A stretch of 64,000 bases of DNA from Pasteurella sp049670895 (lineage in GTDB: Bacteria; Pseudomonadota; Gammaproteobacteria; Enterobacterales; Pasteurellaceae). This document shows, one piece after another, positions 45,596-55,195 of the stretch. The stretch is from the NCBI RefSeq assembly GCF_049670895.1, contig NZ_CP187170.1. One strand, written 5' to 3'. Within the stretch, counting starts at the first letter, position 1; every line of letters begins with the position of its first letter. Under the pieces are notes generated by a model that saw only the letters and a program-made list of their open reading frames with translations, was not told where the DNA came from and did no database searches. A program made the translations under genes and the position numbers.

Positions 45596-46248
45596 TTCCT
45601 TGGTTTCATATCACGGGAAGAACATCGGGTTCTTGAAAACGTAACACATTGTCTTGTTCAAGGGGCGATAGAATAGGATGAGGCTTTCTATGTGCTTGAC
45701 AGAAAATGGATGACCTTATCAAGGTAAAACCCCCGAAAAGCTAAATGCCTTAAACCACAGGCTTTGGGTTGGGTCAGTAATGAGGAAATTAAGAACCCCC
45801 TTTCTCACGGATTGTCATCGTTGAAATAACAATTGCGTTTATGGTTATTTCACGCTGTACGGGAGGTTTCTTCGATGATTTCTGCACAACGTCTTGGTGT
45901 AAGCCTATTCTGATTATGGGTGAGCAGAATTCTTATCAACATCTCATCAATACGCCTATATCCACAGTCGGAAAATTGACGTAATGTCCTTCAAATGACC
46001 CGAGTCAATCTTATATTTGCTTTCAAAGATAAGTAAAGCGGTCGAATCATACCAAAGGTGGAACGAAAAAAACAAGGCTTTTACGCCTCGAAAATCCAGC
46101 TGAATGCTGACACTATGCAAAATATTTTTCTTGCCTCTGTCTTTACAAGGCTTAGTCCAAGGATTTTGCAATTGAGAGGGGGCAACGCTGAAGAAAGGCT
46201 GTCGCTAAAAATCGGATGATTGGGCGATGACTTGAAAAGAAAATCTTC
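45596..46248. other. Unexplained non-coding block between exported-protein gene and ccm operon
   Basis: About 650 bases with no convincing protein gene and no detected repeat ends. It is less AT-rich than other intergenic DNA here. Nested inverted repeats occur at 45821-45885: TGAAATAAC ... GTTATTTCA inside CATCG ... CGATG. A 71-codon open frame on the minus strand (45956-46171) ends in FRLWI without family resemblance. It could be a structured RNA gene or a decayed gene. Confidence 0.5.
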
Positions 46249-46273
46249 TGCCTACATGAACACCATGTAGGCA
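46249..46273 (-). terminator. Hairpin after ccmI
   Basis: TGCCTACATG-AACAC-CATGTAGGCA, 10-bp perfect arms, located 16 bases after the ccmI stop; on the minus strand followed by a weak T-rich stretch (GAAGATTTTC). Confidence 0.7.
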
Positions 46274-46288
46274 ATAAGATTGGTTGAG

Positions 46289-47212
46289 TTATTGAGGTTT
46301 AGTGAGTGGCGGTTGTTTCTGCATCTCTTGTTTCTCATGAGAGGCTCTGGCAGATTCAATGCTTCGCTGAATCAAGGCTTGTCTTGGATCACCTTCAGGC
46401 AATAAACGTAACATCATCGCCCAAGTCACCGCCGCCATTTTGTAATCTTCAACTTCAAAATAGCGAAAGGCAAGTAAACCCAGTGCTTCTAAATTTCCAT
46501 GATCTTGACGAATCACCGCTTTCAACAATTCATCCCCTTTTGCTTTATCTGCCTGATCCTCTGAAAACATCAAGATTCGAGCATAGGATAATTGATATTC
46601 AAGATTATCGGGAGCCAGTTTATTCGCTCTTGCATAGCTATCTAAAGCCAGTTGTGCTTTGTTGCTATTCATAGCAATTTGACCAAGCAACCACCAACCT
46701 TGTGCATCCTCGGGGGATTTTTGTAAATGCAAACGCAATGCGGTGGAAAATTGCTGCAATTCTGTATCAGTTAAAGGATTGGCTTTCTCATCCTTCAAGC
46801 GTTCATAAAAGTGCGGTAGTTTTTGGTAAGTTTTTTCTAACATGCCTTCTGCATGCCAAGATCCCACCGTTAAGTAAAACAATGTCGATAGAATCGCAAG
46901 GCATAAAAACCCCGAAAAAAACCATAATGTGCCATAATTTTTTTGTGCATGTTGCACGGTTTTTTGTGTTTCGGGAATATCTTCCAGTAAGGATTGTTGA
47001 AGCTCTTGTTTTAACTGCGTGGCATTGCTTAATAAACCTTGTGCTTCATCTCGCTCAAGTTCTGCTACACGTTGAAAATAAAGTGCTTTATTTAATTCAT
47101 CACGCTGAATGGCTCGTGCCATTTGTGATTTTTTCCGTTGAATAATAAGCGGATAAAAACAAATCAATGCCACAATAAAGGTCAACAACAATACACTTAA
47201 CCAAAAACTCAT
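46289..47212 (-). CDS. ccmI: Cytochrome c maturation TPR protein CcmI
   Basis: Apocytochrome c chaperone of the Ccm system I. 307 residues: membrane helices at ~2-20 and ~97-117 separated by a cytoplasmic heptad-rich segment, then periplasmic TPR repeats (GWWLLGQIAMNSNKAQLALDS). In E. coli this part is fused to CcmH; here it is a separate gene overlapping ccmH by one base (TAATG). Paralogue of the nrfG product. Confidence 0.92.
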   Translation of the reverse strand: MSFWLSVLLLTFIVALICFYPLIIQRKKSQMARAIQRDELNKALYFQRVAELERDEAQGLLSNATQLKQELQQSLLEDIPETQKTVQHAQKNYGTLWFFSGFLCLAILSTLFYLTVGSWHAEGMLEKTYQKLPHFYERLKDEKANPLTDTELQQFSTALRLHLQKSPEDAQGWWLLGQIAMNSNKAQLALDSYARANKLAPDNLEYQLSYARILMFSEDQADKAKGDELLKAVIRQDHGNLEALGLLAFRYFEVEDYKMAAVTWAMMLRLLPEGDPRQALIQRSIESARASHEKQEMQKQPPLTKPQ

Positions 47213-47664
47213 TATGCTTTCTCTTCTAATATTTTTTTCAAACGCTCTAATTCTTCAGGACTTAGCGGCTCTTCCACCTTTTCTTTTGCTTTGGCTTTAC
47301 GACGAAAAACAAGAAATAGTCCGCCTGCCACTAACAAAACAGGCACTAGCCATAATGCCAAGGTTAAGGGGGTTACAGGAGGATTGTAGGTCACAAAATG
47401 ACCGTAACGTTCCACCATATATTTCACCACCTCTTCTTTTGAGTGCCCCTCTTGTAATAACTCAAACACTTTTTGACGCATATCGACTGCAATCGTCGCA
47501 TTAGAGTCCGCAATATTGTTATTTTGACATTGAGGGCAACGCAATTCTTGCGTTAATGCATGATAGTCGCTCTCTTGTTGCGGGGAGCTAAAATTCAATG
47601 CATCAATCGCTGCAAAACTTGAAATGCTGAACAACAATGTCAAAAGTGCGGTCAATTTTTTCAT
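47212..47664 (-). CDS. ccmH: Cytochrome c maturation protein CcmH
   Basis: Membrane-anchored thioreductase that resolves disulfides of apocytochrome c with CcmG. 150 residues: signal/anchor, redox motif LRCPQCQNNNIADSNATIA, C-terminal helix and a Lys/Glu-rich cytoplasmic tail. Overlaps ccmG and ccmI by one base each. Confidence 0.95.
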   Translation of the reverse strand: MKKLTALLTLLFSISSFAAIDALNFSSPQQESDYHALTQELRCPQCQNNNIADSNATIAVDMRQKVFELLQEGHSKEEVVKYMVERYGHFVTYNPPVTPLTLALWLVPVLLVAGGLFLVFRRKAKAKEKVEEPLSPEELERLKKILEEKA

Positions 47665-48209
47665 TATCTTATCTCTATTAATTTCTGATAAACGGGTTCT
47701 AATTTCTCACGCCAGACTTTATCATTCACATCACCTGCATAGCGATAATGAATTATACCTTTTCCATCGATCACAAAAGTCTCTGGCGCACCATACACCC
47801 CTAAATCCAAGCCGAAAGAACCTTTCTCATCCATTAAGACGACTTGATAGGGGTTGCCTAAATTGGTCAGCCATTGTACAGCATTTTGTGATTTATCTTT
47901 GTAGTTTAAACCAATGATTGTGATACCCTGTTCTGATAATGTATTGAGATATTGATGTTCGGCGTAACAAGTTGGACACCATGTCGCCCACACATTCAGC
48001 AATATTGGTTTGCCTTGTTGGAATAGCCTCACGTCGTAAGGCTTATTCTCAAATAAATCAAACAATTTTTTCTGCGGTACGGATTTTCCCACTAAGGCGG
48101 ATTCTAATGCTTTAGGATCATCTCCCTGAGCATTACGCAGTAATTGTACAGCAAAAGTGATCATTAAAATAATGAATAATATCAAAGGTAAATAAAGTTT
48201 TTTATTCAT
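47664..48209 (-). CDS. ccmG: Thiol:disulfide interchange protein CcmG/DsbE
   Basis: Periplasmic thioredoxin of cytochrome c maturation. ATG 48209 chosen over an upstream in-frame GTG at 48215; 181 residues. One N-terminal helix, redox motif WATWCPTCYAEH, cis-Pro loop GVYGAPETFVIDGKG. It overlaps the end of ccmF by 8 bases. Confidence 0.95.
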   Translation of the reverse strand: MNKKLYLPLILFIILMITFAVQLLRNAQGDDPKALESALVGKSVPQKKLFDLFENKPYDVRLFQQGKPILLNVWATWCPTCYAEHQYLNTLSEQGITIIGLNYKDKSQNAVQWLTNLGNPYQVVLMDEKGSFGLDLGVYGAPETFVIDGKGIIHYRYAGDVNDKVWREKLEPVYQKLIEIR

Positions 48210-50163
48210 AGGCACCCTTTTTCTTTAATAAGTGAGCAAAGCGATAACGACGATCGAACAGGCAAAGCAAGCCACCTAATGCCATAAAGACACCGCCAAA
48301 CCAAATCCAACGAATAAAAGGTTTGTAATATAAACGTAGTGCCCAAGAGTCGTCACCTAAGTGCTCACCTAAGGCAACATAAATATCTCGACGTAATCCC
48401 CAATCAATGGCGGCTTCCGTCATCGACATTTTACTCACGGTATAAAAACGTTTTTCCGCAAATAATACGGCTTCCACTTTCCCATTGTGGGTAATATCCA
48501 CCTGTGCCTGTCCGCCCACATAGTTCGGGCCGTTTGCTTCAGTAATGCCTTGGAATGTAAACTGATAATCGGCAATCTGTACAGAATCGCCCACCTTCAT
48601 TCTGACATCACGTTCAATACTGTAATTTTGGCTAAACGCAATTCCCCAAACGGACATCGCCACCCCTAAATGAGCAAGCACCATGCCCCAATGTGAACGA
48701 GACAGTTTCGTAAGCCCCACCCAAAAAGAAGAACGATGGGTTGCTCGCTGCTGCAATTCATACAGATTTAATAGCACAATGAAAACCGCCATCATCACAC
48801 CTAGAACGGCACTCACCGTCATGCGATCTTGTAGCCAATATGGCAGAGCAAAACCTGCAATTAACATCAACAGTAGGCTGACCACAAAAGGAACACGAAT
48901 CGCAGAAAACACATCACGACGCCATTTTATTAAAGGACCGACGCCCAACAATAAGGAAAATGGAATCATAATGATTAAAAACATTTGATCAAAAAACGGT
49001 GCCCCCACTGAAATCGTGCCTAGCCCCAATTGTTTATGCACTAATGGCAATAATGTGCCTAAAAAGACAACCGAAAGTGCGGTCATTAATAAAATATTAT
49101 TAAGCAATAACGCACTTTCTCGAGAATAACGCTCGGCATTATCACGTGAACGGATTTGACTCCCTTTATAAGCATATAAAGCAAGGGATCCCCCGATGAC
49201 CACGATCAAATAAGCTAAAATATATAATCCACGAGTCGGATCAGAAGCAAAAGCATGTACGGACACTAAAATCCCTGAACGCACAAGGAAAGTGCCTAAT
49301 AAGCATAAAGAGAAGGCTAAAATGGCCAACAAAACTGTCCAAGCTTTAAATGACCCTCGCTTTTCGGTGACGGCTAAAGAATGTAGTAAGGCGGTTCCTG
49401 CTAGCCATGGCATTAATGAGGCATTTTCAACAGGATCCCAAAACCACCAGCCGCCCCAACCTAGCTCGTAATAAGCCCACCAAGAGCCTAATACAATCCC
49501 TAAGGTTAAAAAGACCCAAGCAGCCATGGTCCAAGGTCGAGACCACCTTGCCCATGCGGTATCCAGTTTTCCTGTCATGAGTGAGGCAATGGCAAAGGCA
49601 AATGCCACAGAAAAGCCCACATAGCCCATATACAATAGTGGTGGGTGGAAAATCAGTCCGATATCTTGTAATAACGGATTCAGTTCTTTGCCATCCACAG
49701 GAAAATCAGGAAAAGTGCGATCAAATGGATTAGAGGTAAACAGCACAAAAAGCAAGAAACCAATGCTGATGATCCCCATAATTCCCAATACCCGTGCCAC
49801 GGCTTCTTGTGGTAACTGCTTGCTGAAGAACGCCACCGCCGCCCCCCATAAGGTAAGAAGCCAGATCCAAAGTAATAATGACCCCTCATGCGATCCCCAC
49901 ACCGCAGAAAGGCGATAATACAACGGCAGTTGGGTATTTGAGTTATTCACAATGTATTGAACGGAAAAATCATTCACCGCAAATAAATAAAACAAGGCGA
50001 CAAATGCCACGCTTAAACTGATAAATAAGCCATAAGTCATCGGGCGAGCCAATGACATTAACTGTGCATGCCCTTTTTCAGCCCCCCATAAAGGGAAAAT
50101 GGCGACCAGTATGGCAATGGCAAGACTTAAGGCTAAGGCATAATTTCCTAATTCAGCAATCAT
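48202..50163 (-). CDS. ccmF: Heme lyase CcmF
   Basis: Core heme lyase that ligates heme from holo-CcmE to apocytochrome CxxCH sites. 653 residues, about 14-15 helices. WWD motif GWGGWWFWDPVENASLMPWL near residue 235 and conserved FHPPLLYMGY. Shares that motif block exactly with NrfE 15 kb away, showing the two operons come from a duplicated module. Confidence 0.96.
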   Translation of the reverse strand: MIAELGNYALALSLAIAILVAIFPLWGAEKGHAQLMSLARPMTYGLFISLSVAFVALFYLFAVNDFSVQYIVNNSNTQLPLYYRLSAVWGSHEGSLLLWIWLLTLWGAAVAFFSKQLPQEAVARVLGIMGIISIGFLLFVLFTSNPFDRTFPDFPVDGKELNPLLQDIGLIFHPPLLYMGYVGFSVAFAFAIASLMTGKLDTAWARWSRPWTMAAWVFLTLGIVLGSWWAYYELGWGGWWFWDPVENASLMPWLAGTALLHSLAVTEKRGSFKAWTVLLAILAFSLCLLGTFLVRSGILVSVHAFASDPTRGLYILAYLIVVIGGSLALYAYKGSQIRSRDNAERYSRESALLLNNILLMTALSVVFLGTLLPLVHKQLGLGTISVGAPFFDQMFLIIMIPFSLLLGVGPLIKWRRDVFSAIRVPFVVSLLLMLIAGFALPYWLQDRMTVSAVLGVMMAVFIVLLNLYELQQRATHRSSFWVGLTKLSRSHWGMVLAHLGVAMSVWGIAFSQNYSIERDVRMKVGDSVQIADYQFTFQGITEANGPNYVGGQAQVDITHNGKVEAVLFAEKRFYTVSKMSMTEAAIDWGLRRDIYVALGEHLGDDSWALRLYYKPFIRWIWFGGVFMALGGLLCLFDRRYRFAHLLKKKGAYE

Positions 50164-50174
50164 TGTTGACCTTC

Positions 50175-50699
50175 TTACTTATCTGTTTTTGGGTAAGCAT
50201 TTTCTAGACGATCTCGTTCACTTTCCCCTTTCAAATCAGAGACGCCCATCGGCTTATGCACTTTTTGCATTTGTGCATCTAATTCAGGTGGCACATAATT
50301 TTCATCATGTTTTGCCAACACTTCTGTGGCTTCCAACAAGGTCGGGGCTTTCAACACACCTTGTGCCACAATCCCTTGTCCTTCACGGAATAAATCCGGC
50401 AAAATGCCTTCATATTCCACCGTAATTGACGGGCCGATGTCATTGAGATCAAATTTCACTTTCAAGCTTTTCGGATCCCGTTCTACTGTACCTGCAACAA
50501 CCATGCCGCCCACTCGGATCCGCTGCCCGACCGTCGGTTTTTGACTCGCATCATCATTTTTGCCATACACCACTTCAGAAGGCGTATAAAACAAATCAAT
50601 GTTTTGGCGTAGTGCATAAAGCATCAATGCCGCCACAAGTGAAATACCGAATAAAATAAAAACCACAACCATTAATCTTGATTTACGTCTTGGCGTCAT
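50175..50699 (-). CDS. ccmE: Heme chaperone CcmE
   Basis: Periplasmic heme carrier anchored in the inner membrane. 174 residues: helix at ~9-28, OB-fold domain, and the covalent heme-binding His in LAKHDENYVPPEL near residue 128 with Tyr four residues later. Start overlaps the ccmD stop (ATGA). 11 bases before ccmF. Confidence 0.96.
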   Translation of the reverse strand: MTPRRKSRLMVVVFILFGISLVAALMLYALRQNIDLFYTPSEVVYGKNDDASQKPTVGQRIRVGGMVVAGTVERDPKSLKVKFDLNDIGPSITVEYEGILPDLFREGQGIVAQGVLKAPTLLEATEVLAKHDENYVPPELDAQMQKVHKPMGVSDLKGESERDRLENAYPKTDK

Positions 50700-50902
50700 A
50701 GCATACCTCTCGCATTTGCCTTTTGTAATCTTTCTTCACGTTGCTGTTCACGCAATACCTGTTTAAAAATTTTTTTTCTTACACCGACACTTTGTACAAT
50801 TAAAACAACAATGCAAACTAAACTAATTAGGTAAGACAGCCACACATAAAAACCGTAGCCACCCATATGAAAAAAATCACCCCAACTGTCAAAAAACATC
50901 AT
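50696..50902 (-). CDS. ccmD: Heme exporter protein CcmD
   Basis: Small membrane protein that helps release holo-CcmE from CcmABC. 68 residues, one helix (GFYVWLSYLISLVCIVVLIV) with conserved N-terminal FFHMGGYGFYVWLSY and a basic C-terminus. The second of two adjacent ATGs (50899) has better spacing to the GGGGGAA site. Confidence 0.92.
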   Translation of the reverse strand: MMFFDSWGDFFHMGGYGFYVWLSYLISLVCIVVLIVQSVGVRKKIFKQVLREQQREERLQKANARGML

Positions 50903-50908
50903 TTCCCC

Positions 50909-51649
50909 CTATTTATTACCTTGTACCAACGTAGCCACCCAAGGACGCTTACTCTCTTCGGCAAGCAGGGCATTACGGTAACGCACTAAGGTTAAGAAAA
51001 CATAAAGCATCATAAAACCGAAAATACATAAAATTAATGGAATCAACATCGGCGTTGCAATCGACGGTTTTTGAAACTTCGTAATGCTCGCACCTTGATG
51101 TAAGGTATTCCACCACTCCACTGAAAAATGAATAATCGGTAAGTTAATCACCCCAACTAAACATAAAATCCCTGCGGCTTTGGCACCCACACGATGATCT
51201 TGGAAAGCAGAATAAAGTGCCATCACCCCCAAATATAAGAAAAAGAGGATCAGTTCAGCAGTTAAACGGGCATCCCACACCCACCAAGTTCCCCACATAG
51301 GTTTGCCCCAAATGGCACCTGTCACCAATGCAAGAAAAGTGAATAATGCCCCAATCGGTGCCATTGCCATCATGGCTAAATGGGCATGTTTCATTTGCCA
51401 GACTAAGCCAATGAATGCCGCAATCGCCATCGAACCATACACCCCCATCGACCAAATGGCGGTTGGCACATGCACATACATAATTCGAAAACTATTGCCT
51501 TGTTGATAATCCGCAGGGGCAAAGGCTAAGCCCCACACGATCCCCACCACTAATAAAAGTGCGGTCAATATTGCCGTAATAGGCAAAAACTTCCCGCAAA
51601 GATGATATTGCGTTTCTGATTTTGCATAAGGATGTAACCACTTCCACAT
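50909..51649 (-). CDS. ccmC: Heme exporter/handling protein CcmC
   Basis: Membrane protein that attaches heme to CcmE. 246 residues, six helices; WWD motif PMWGTWWVWDARLTAELILF near residue 115-135 with flanking histidines (HVPTAIWSMG and HFSVEWWNTLHQ). AAAGGAAAG upstream. Confidence 0.96.
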   Translation of the reverse strand: MWKWLHPYAKSETQYHLCGKFLPITAILTALLLVVGIVWGLAFAPADYQQGNSFRIMYVHVPTAIWSMGVYGSMAIAAFIGLVWQMKHAHLAMMAMAPIGALFTFLALVTGAIWGKPMWGTWWVWDARLTAELILFFLYLGVMALYSAFQDHRVGAKAAGILCLVGVINLPIIHFSVEWWNTLHQGASITKFQKPSIATPMLIPLILCIFGFMMLYVFLTLVRYRNALLAEESKRPWVATLVQGNK

Positions 51650-51661
51650 AATACTTTCCTT

Positions 51662-52327
51662 TTATTGATCTAAACTTATTCGTAATGCAGCGGCAATGGC
51701 AAACGGCGACAATGTCAACGCCCCCACCATCATTGCAGCTAAAATAGCCAATTGCCCTTGATAAGGCATATTTAAACCAGCGGCTTCCAACACAGAGGAA
51801 GCAAAAATTAAAACGGGAATAAATAATGGCACCACCAACAAACTCAGTAATACGCCCCCTTTACGCAATCCTACTGTCAACGCCACCCCAATGGCACCGA
51901 TACAGCTTAAGACAGGTGTACCAATCAATAAGGTTAAAACTAACGCCCACCAAATATGCCTATCTAACGACAACAACAAAGCGGCAATCGGCGATAATAA
52001 AATTAATGGCAATCCCGTTAATAACCAATGGGCGATCACCTTGGCTAAAGCAGTCAAGGCTAAAGGCTGTGCAGTTAACATTAATTGCTCTAGCGAACCA
52101 TCCATAAAATCATCACGAAATAAACGCTCGAAAGACAATAAGGCAGACAGTAACGCTGCCACCCAAGCAATACCAGGGGCGATACGAGAAAGCAATTTGG
52201 GATCGGGACCAATCACTAACGGAAATAAGGTAATCACAATTAAAAAAAACCACAGTGGGTTTAAAATTTCTGCTTGCTTACGCATCGCAATGTGTAATTC
52301 TCGTTTGATAATATCTAAAAATATCAT
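51662..52327 (-). CDS. ccmB: Heme exporter permease CcmB
   Basis: Permease component of the CcmABCD complex that frees holo-CcmE. 221 residues, six membrane helices, characteristic N-terminal FLDIIKRELHIAMRKQAEIL. 33 bases downstream of ccmA. Confidence 0.95.
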   Translation of the reverse strand: MIFLDIIKRELHIAMRKQAEILNPLWFFLIVITLFPLVIGPDPKLLSRIAPGIAWVAALLSALLSFERLFRDDFMDGSLEQLMLTAQPLALTALAKVIAHWLLTGLPLILLSPIAALLLSLDRHIWWALVLTLLIGTPVLSCIGAIGVALTVGLRKGGVLLSLLVVPLFIPVLIFASSVLEAAGLNMPYQGQLAILAAMMVGALTLSPFAIAAALRISLDQ

Positions 52328-52360
52328 GAGGTTATCGTCTTTTTCTTAGGGTTATTCTGG

Positions 52361-53014
52361 TTATTCACAAAACTTATAATTTTCTAACCGCACTTTTCGT
52401 AATAGGCGACTTTGCACATCTTGATGACTGGTAAACATCACAATGCCACCTTGTTGTACATGTTGTTCAAATAAAGCGGTTAAGACCTGCACCCCTTTTT
52501 TATCAATGGCAGTAAAGGGTTCATCTAAAATCCAAAGTGGTGCCTGAGACAACCACAAACGAGCCAATGCAATACGGCGTTGTTGCCCCGCAGACAGTTG
52601 TGCCGCTTGCATATCCTCACGACCTAACAAGCCCACCTTTTCGAGCACTTGCCATAAGATATCGTCACCTTGTTGGCAAGCACCAATTTTCTGATAAAAG
52701 GCTAAATTTTCCCACGCTGTCAATTCAGGTTTCACACCAGAATGATGCCCTAAATAGAGTAAATCATACTGATACTCTTCACGTTGCTTATGAATGTTAA
52801 TCCCATTCCAACACACTTCCCCTCTTAAGGCTTGTGCGAGGCCCACAACAATGCGTAATAAGCTGGTTTTACCTATCCCATTATGCCCCTCAATTTGCAC
52901 AAACTCCCCGCTTTGAAGCGCTAAATTCAAATTTGAAAATAGGACGTTATCGCCGCGTTGACAGGCTAATTGCGACAATGTGAGCTGATAAGAAAACGGA
53001 TTTTTTTCAGACAT
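52361..53014 (-). CDS. ccmA: Heme exporter ATPase CcmA
   Basis: ABC ATPase of CcmABCD. ATG 53014 gives 217 residues and agrees with relatives; an in-frame ATG at 53050 would add 12. Walker A GHNGIGKTSLL, signature LSAGQQRRIALARLWL, Walker B LWILDEPFTAIDKKG. First gene of ccmABCDEFGHI, which runs about 6.7 kb with near-zero spacing. Confidence 0.95.
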   Translation of the reverse strand: MSEKNPFSYQLTLSQLACQRGDNVLFSNLNLALQSGEFVQIEGHNGIGKTSLLRIVVGLAQALRGEVCWNGINIHKQREEYQYDLLYLGHHSGVKPELTAWENLAFYQKIGACQQGDDILWQVLEKVGLLGREDMQAAQLSAGQQRRIALARLWLSQAPLWILDEPFTAIDKKGVQVLTALFEQHVQQGGIVMFTSHQDVQSRLLRKVRLENYKFCE

Positions 53015-53157
53015 AATAGACAACTTCTGCACTTCTAAGATTGCGGGCATTCTATCATAAGGGGAAAGCTTGGCGTAGTCATTCAGGGGCGAAAAGCCTA
53101 CCTCTTTAGAGGTGGATTGTAGGGTTTATTGATTTAAAACAAATCTTGTGATTTTTA

Positions 53158-53188
53158 ACAAAAAAACGACCTATTTGTGCAATAGGTC
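53158..53188 (-). terminator. Terminator after bcr
   Basis: Minus strand GACCTATT-GCACA-AATAGGTC followed by GTTTTTTTG, about 95 bases downstream of the bcr stop. A second short imperfect stem (CCTACCTCT/AGAGGTGG) is at 53098-53116. Confidence 0.75.
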
Positions 53189-53283
53189 AGGCTTTTAAAG
53201 GTGATCTTTTTAGCCTCATTCAATAAGCAATTTTCGCTTTTTCAGGCTAAAAAAGAGCACGAGAAGATGTCTATAACCTGACA

Positions 53284-54489
53284 TCAGCAGTTTTCGGATG
53301 TAGCCCGATAGGTTAAGAAATAATAGCAACTCACGCCAATCACACTGCATAATGCCATGGTTAATAGCATGGGTGTCGGCGTATCCATTTTCATCAGTGC
53401 GACCAAAGATCCCACCAAGGCTCCCGTGCCAAAACGAACACTTCCCACAACGGAATTCGCTGTGCCTGCCATCATGGGAAATTTTTCCAAAATGGATGCC
53501 ATAGCATTGGCGGAGATTAACGGGTTTTGCCCCGCAAAAAGAGCTAAACAAAAGGTCATCGGCCAGAAACCCAAATCAAATAAGGCAATGATCACCAAGC
53601 CAATACCCGCACTGAATTGAATACCTAAGCCGATTCTTAACATACACTCAGTCCCCACTTTATTGACGATTTTGCCGTTAATCGCAGAAACCAGTGTCAT
53701 CACCCCAATATTGAGCATAAAGAAATAACCAAATTGATCCACTGGCACCCCGTAAAGCCCCACATACACAATGGAACCTGCGGTAATGAGTGCAAATAAT
53801 CCACCAAAGCCAAAAGCCGACGCGAATAAGTAGCCTAGCACTTCTTTTTGTTTGCAAAGAGTCGCAAAATTACTGAAGACCGTGCCTAGCCTGAGTGGCA
53901 CACGGTTGGCTTTATGATGGGTTTCTGGAATCACTATGTATACCAAACAAAAACACAATAATCCCATAAAACTGATCACATAAAAAATCACATGCCAATG
54001 AAACCACGACACCAAATGCCCACCAATAATCGGGGCGAGTAAAGGAGCAAGCATAAACACTAAGGTGATTGAGGACATAATTCTGGACAAATCATTTTTA
54101 TTAAATAAATCTCGCAGAATTGCCCCCACCAACACGACTGGAGCAGCACCGAAAAAGCCCTGCACAAAGCGAAGTGCGGTAAAATTTCCGATAGAATTTA
54201 TCTCAGTTAAAACCAGAGCAGCAATGGCACTCATGGTCACGCCTAACAAGATGATTGGTTTACGCCCATAGCTATCCCCCACAGGCCCCCAGAAAAGCTG
54301 TCCAATCGCCATTCCTGCCGCAAAGAAAGTTAAAGTGTGTTGTACTTTTTCAGGCGTCACACTCAAATCTTGTGCGATAAGTAGAAACGCAGGCAGATAC
54401 ATATCAACGCCCAACGGCGGCAACATTGATAAAATACCTAAAGTAATGATGAAAATAGCGCCTACTTTCAATGGCTTTTGTTCAGTCAA
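53284..54489 (-). CDS. bcr: Bcr/CflA-type multidrug efflux MFS transporter
   Basis: Drug:proton antiporter of the DHA1 family. Start proposed at TTG 54489, with AAGGATG 8 bases upstream, directly after the rsuA stop; product about 401 residues with 12 helices. Motif A GDSYGRKPIILLGV at loop 2-3, motif GPVGD before it, and the Bcr helix-1 pattern LPPLGVDMYLPAFLLIA. The rsuA-bcr pairing suggests one transcript. Native substrate is unknown; family members export bicyclomycin, sulfonamide or florfenicol-type drugs. Confidence 0.9.
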   Translation of the reverse strand: MTEQKPLKVGAIFIITLGILSMLPPLGVDMYLPAFLLIAQDLSVTPEKVQHTLTFFAAGMAIGQLFWGPVGDSYGRKPIILLGVTMSAIAALVLTEINSIGNFTALRFVQGFFGAAPVVLVGAILRDLFNKNDLSRIMSSITLVFMLAPLLAPIIGGHLVSWFHWHVIFYVISFMGLLCFCLVYIVIPETHHKANRVPLRLGTVFSNFATLCKQKEVLGYLFASAFGFGGLFALITAGSIVYVGLYGVPVDQFGYFFMLNIGVMTLVSAINGKIVNKVGTECMLRIGLGIQFSAGIGLVIIALFDLGFWPMTFCLALFAGQNPLISANAMASILEKFPMMAGTANSVVGSVRFGTGALVGSLVALMKMDTPTPMLLTMALCSVIGVSCYYFLTYRATSENC

Positions 54490-54493
54490 AATA

Positions 54494-55195
54494 TCATCCT
54501 TTATTAAAACGCTTAATTTCTTGTTCAGAAAGAGGACGATACTCCCCTTCTTCAAGGGTTTCGTCTAATTCAATCTCGCCGATTTTCCAACGATGTAACG
54601 CCACGACTTTGTTGCCTAAGGCGGCAAACATTCGTTTGACTTGATGATAACGCCCTTCACTAATGGTTAAATTCACATTGTAATCATCCAGAATCTCTAA
54701 CCGTGCAGGCTTAGTGGGGGTTTTCTCACCACGTAATAAAATCCCCGTTTCACAAGCCTGTTGATAATTGCTTTCAACTGGATCGGCTAACGTCACGAGG
54801 TATGTTTTTTCACAATGATATTTCGGTGAAGTGATACGATGTGACCATTGCCCGTCATCAGTCAATAAGACAAGCCCCGTAGTGTCTACATCTAAACGCC
54901 CGGCACTGTGTAATTTGGTTGAAAGTGGATAATCAAAGAATTGATAAATCGTTGGATAATCGCCATCATCGTGCGAACACACATAACCTTGTGGTTTATA
55001 CAGCATAATGTATTGCCCTTCCTCCACCCAAGTGAGCAATTCGCCGTCAAAACGAATTTCATCTTCTGGGCTCACTTTCACCGAGCCACTTTTTTCCACT
55101 TTTCCATTAATTGTGACCGCACTTTGTTTCAATGCTTTATTGGCTTGCGAGCGGGTTAATCCCGTATTTTCGGCTAAAAATTTATCTAATCGCAT
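54494..55195 (-). CDS. rsuA: 16S rRNA pseudouridine(516) synthase
   Basis: Modifies U516 of 16S rRNA. 233 residues; N-terminal S4 domain (RLDKFLAENTGLTRSQANKA) and catalytic RsuA-type motif AGRLDVDTTGLVLLTDDGQW with the active Asp near residue 102. C-terminal EGRYHQVKRMFAALG is conserved. Confidence 0.96.
   Translation of the reverse strand: MRLDKFLAENTGLTRSQANKALKQSAVTINGKVEKSGSVKVSPEDEIRFDGELLTWVEEGQYIMLYKPQGYVCSHDDGDYPTIYQFFDYPLSTKLHSAGRLDVDTTGLVLLTDDGQWSHRITSPKYHCEKTYLVTLADPVESNYQQACETGILLRGEKTPTKPARLEILDDYNVNLTISEGRYHQVKRMFAALGNKVVALHRWKIGEIELDETLEEGEYRPLSEQEIKRFNKG

Noticed and set aside
45596..46248. An insertion sequence or transposase remnant
   Set aside because: No terminal inverted repeats, target duplication or transposase motif could be seen; left as unexplained rather than called mobile.
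32314..48209. Misassembly or simple duplication of the ccm genes
   Set aside because: NrfE, its thioredoxin, NrfF and NrfG differ throughout from their Ccm counterparts and sit in a proper nrf operon; they are diverged paralogues.
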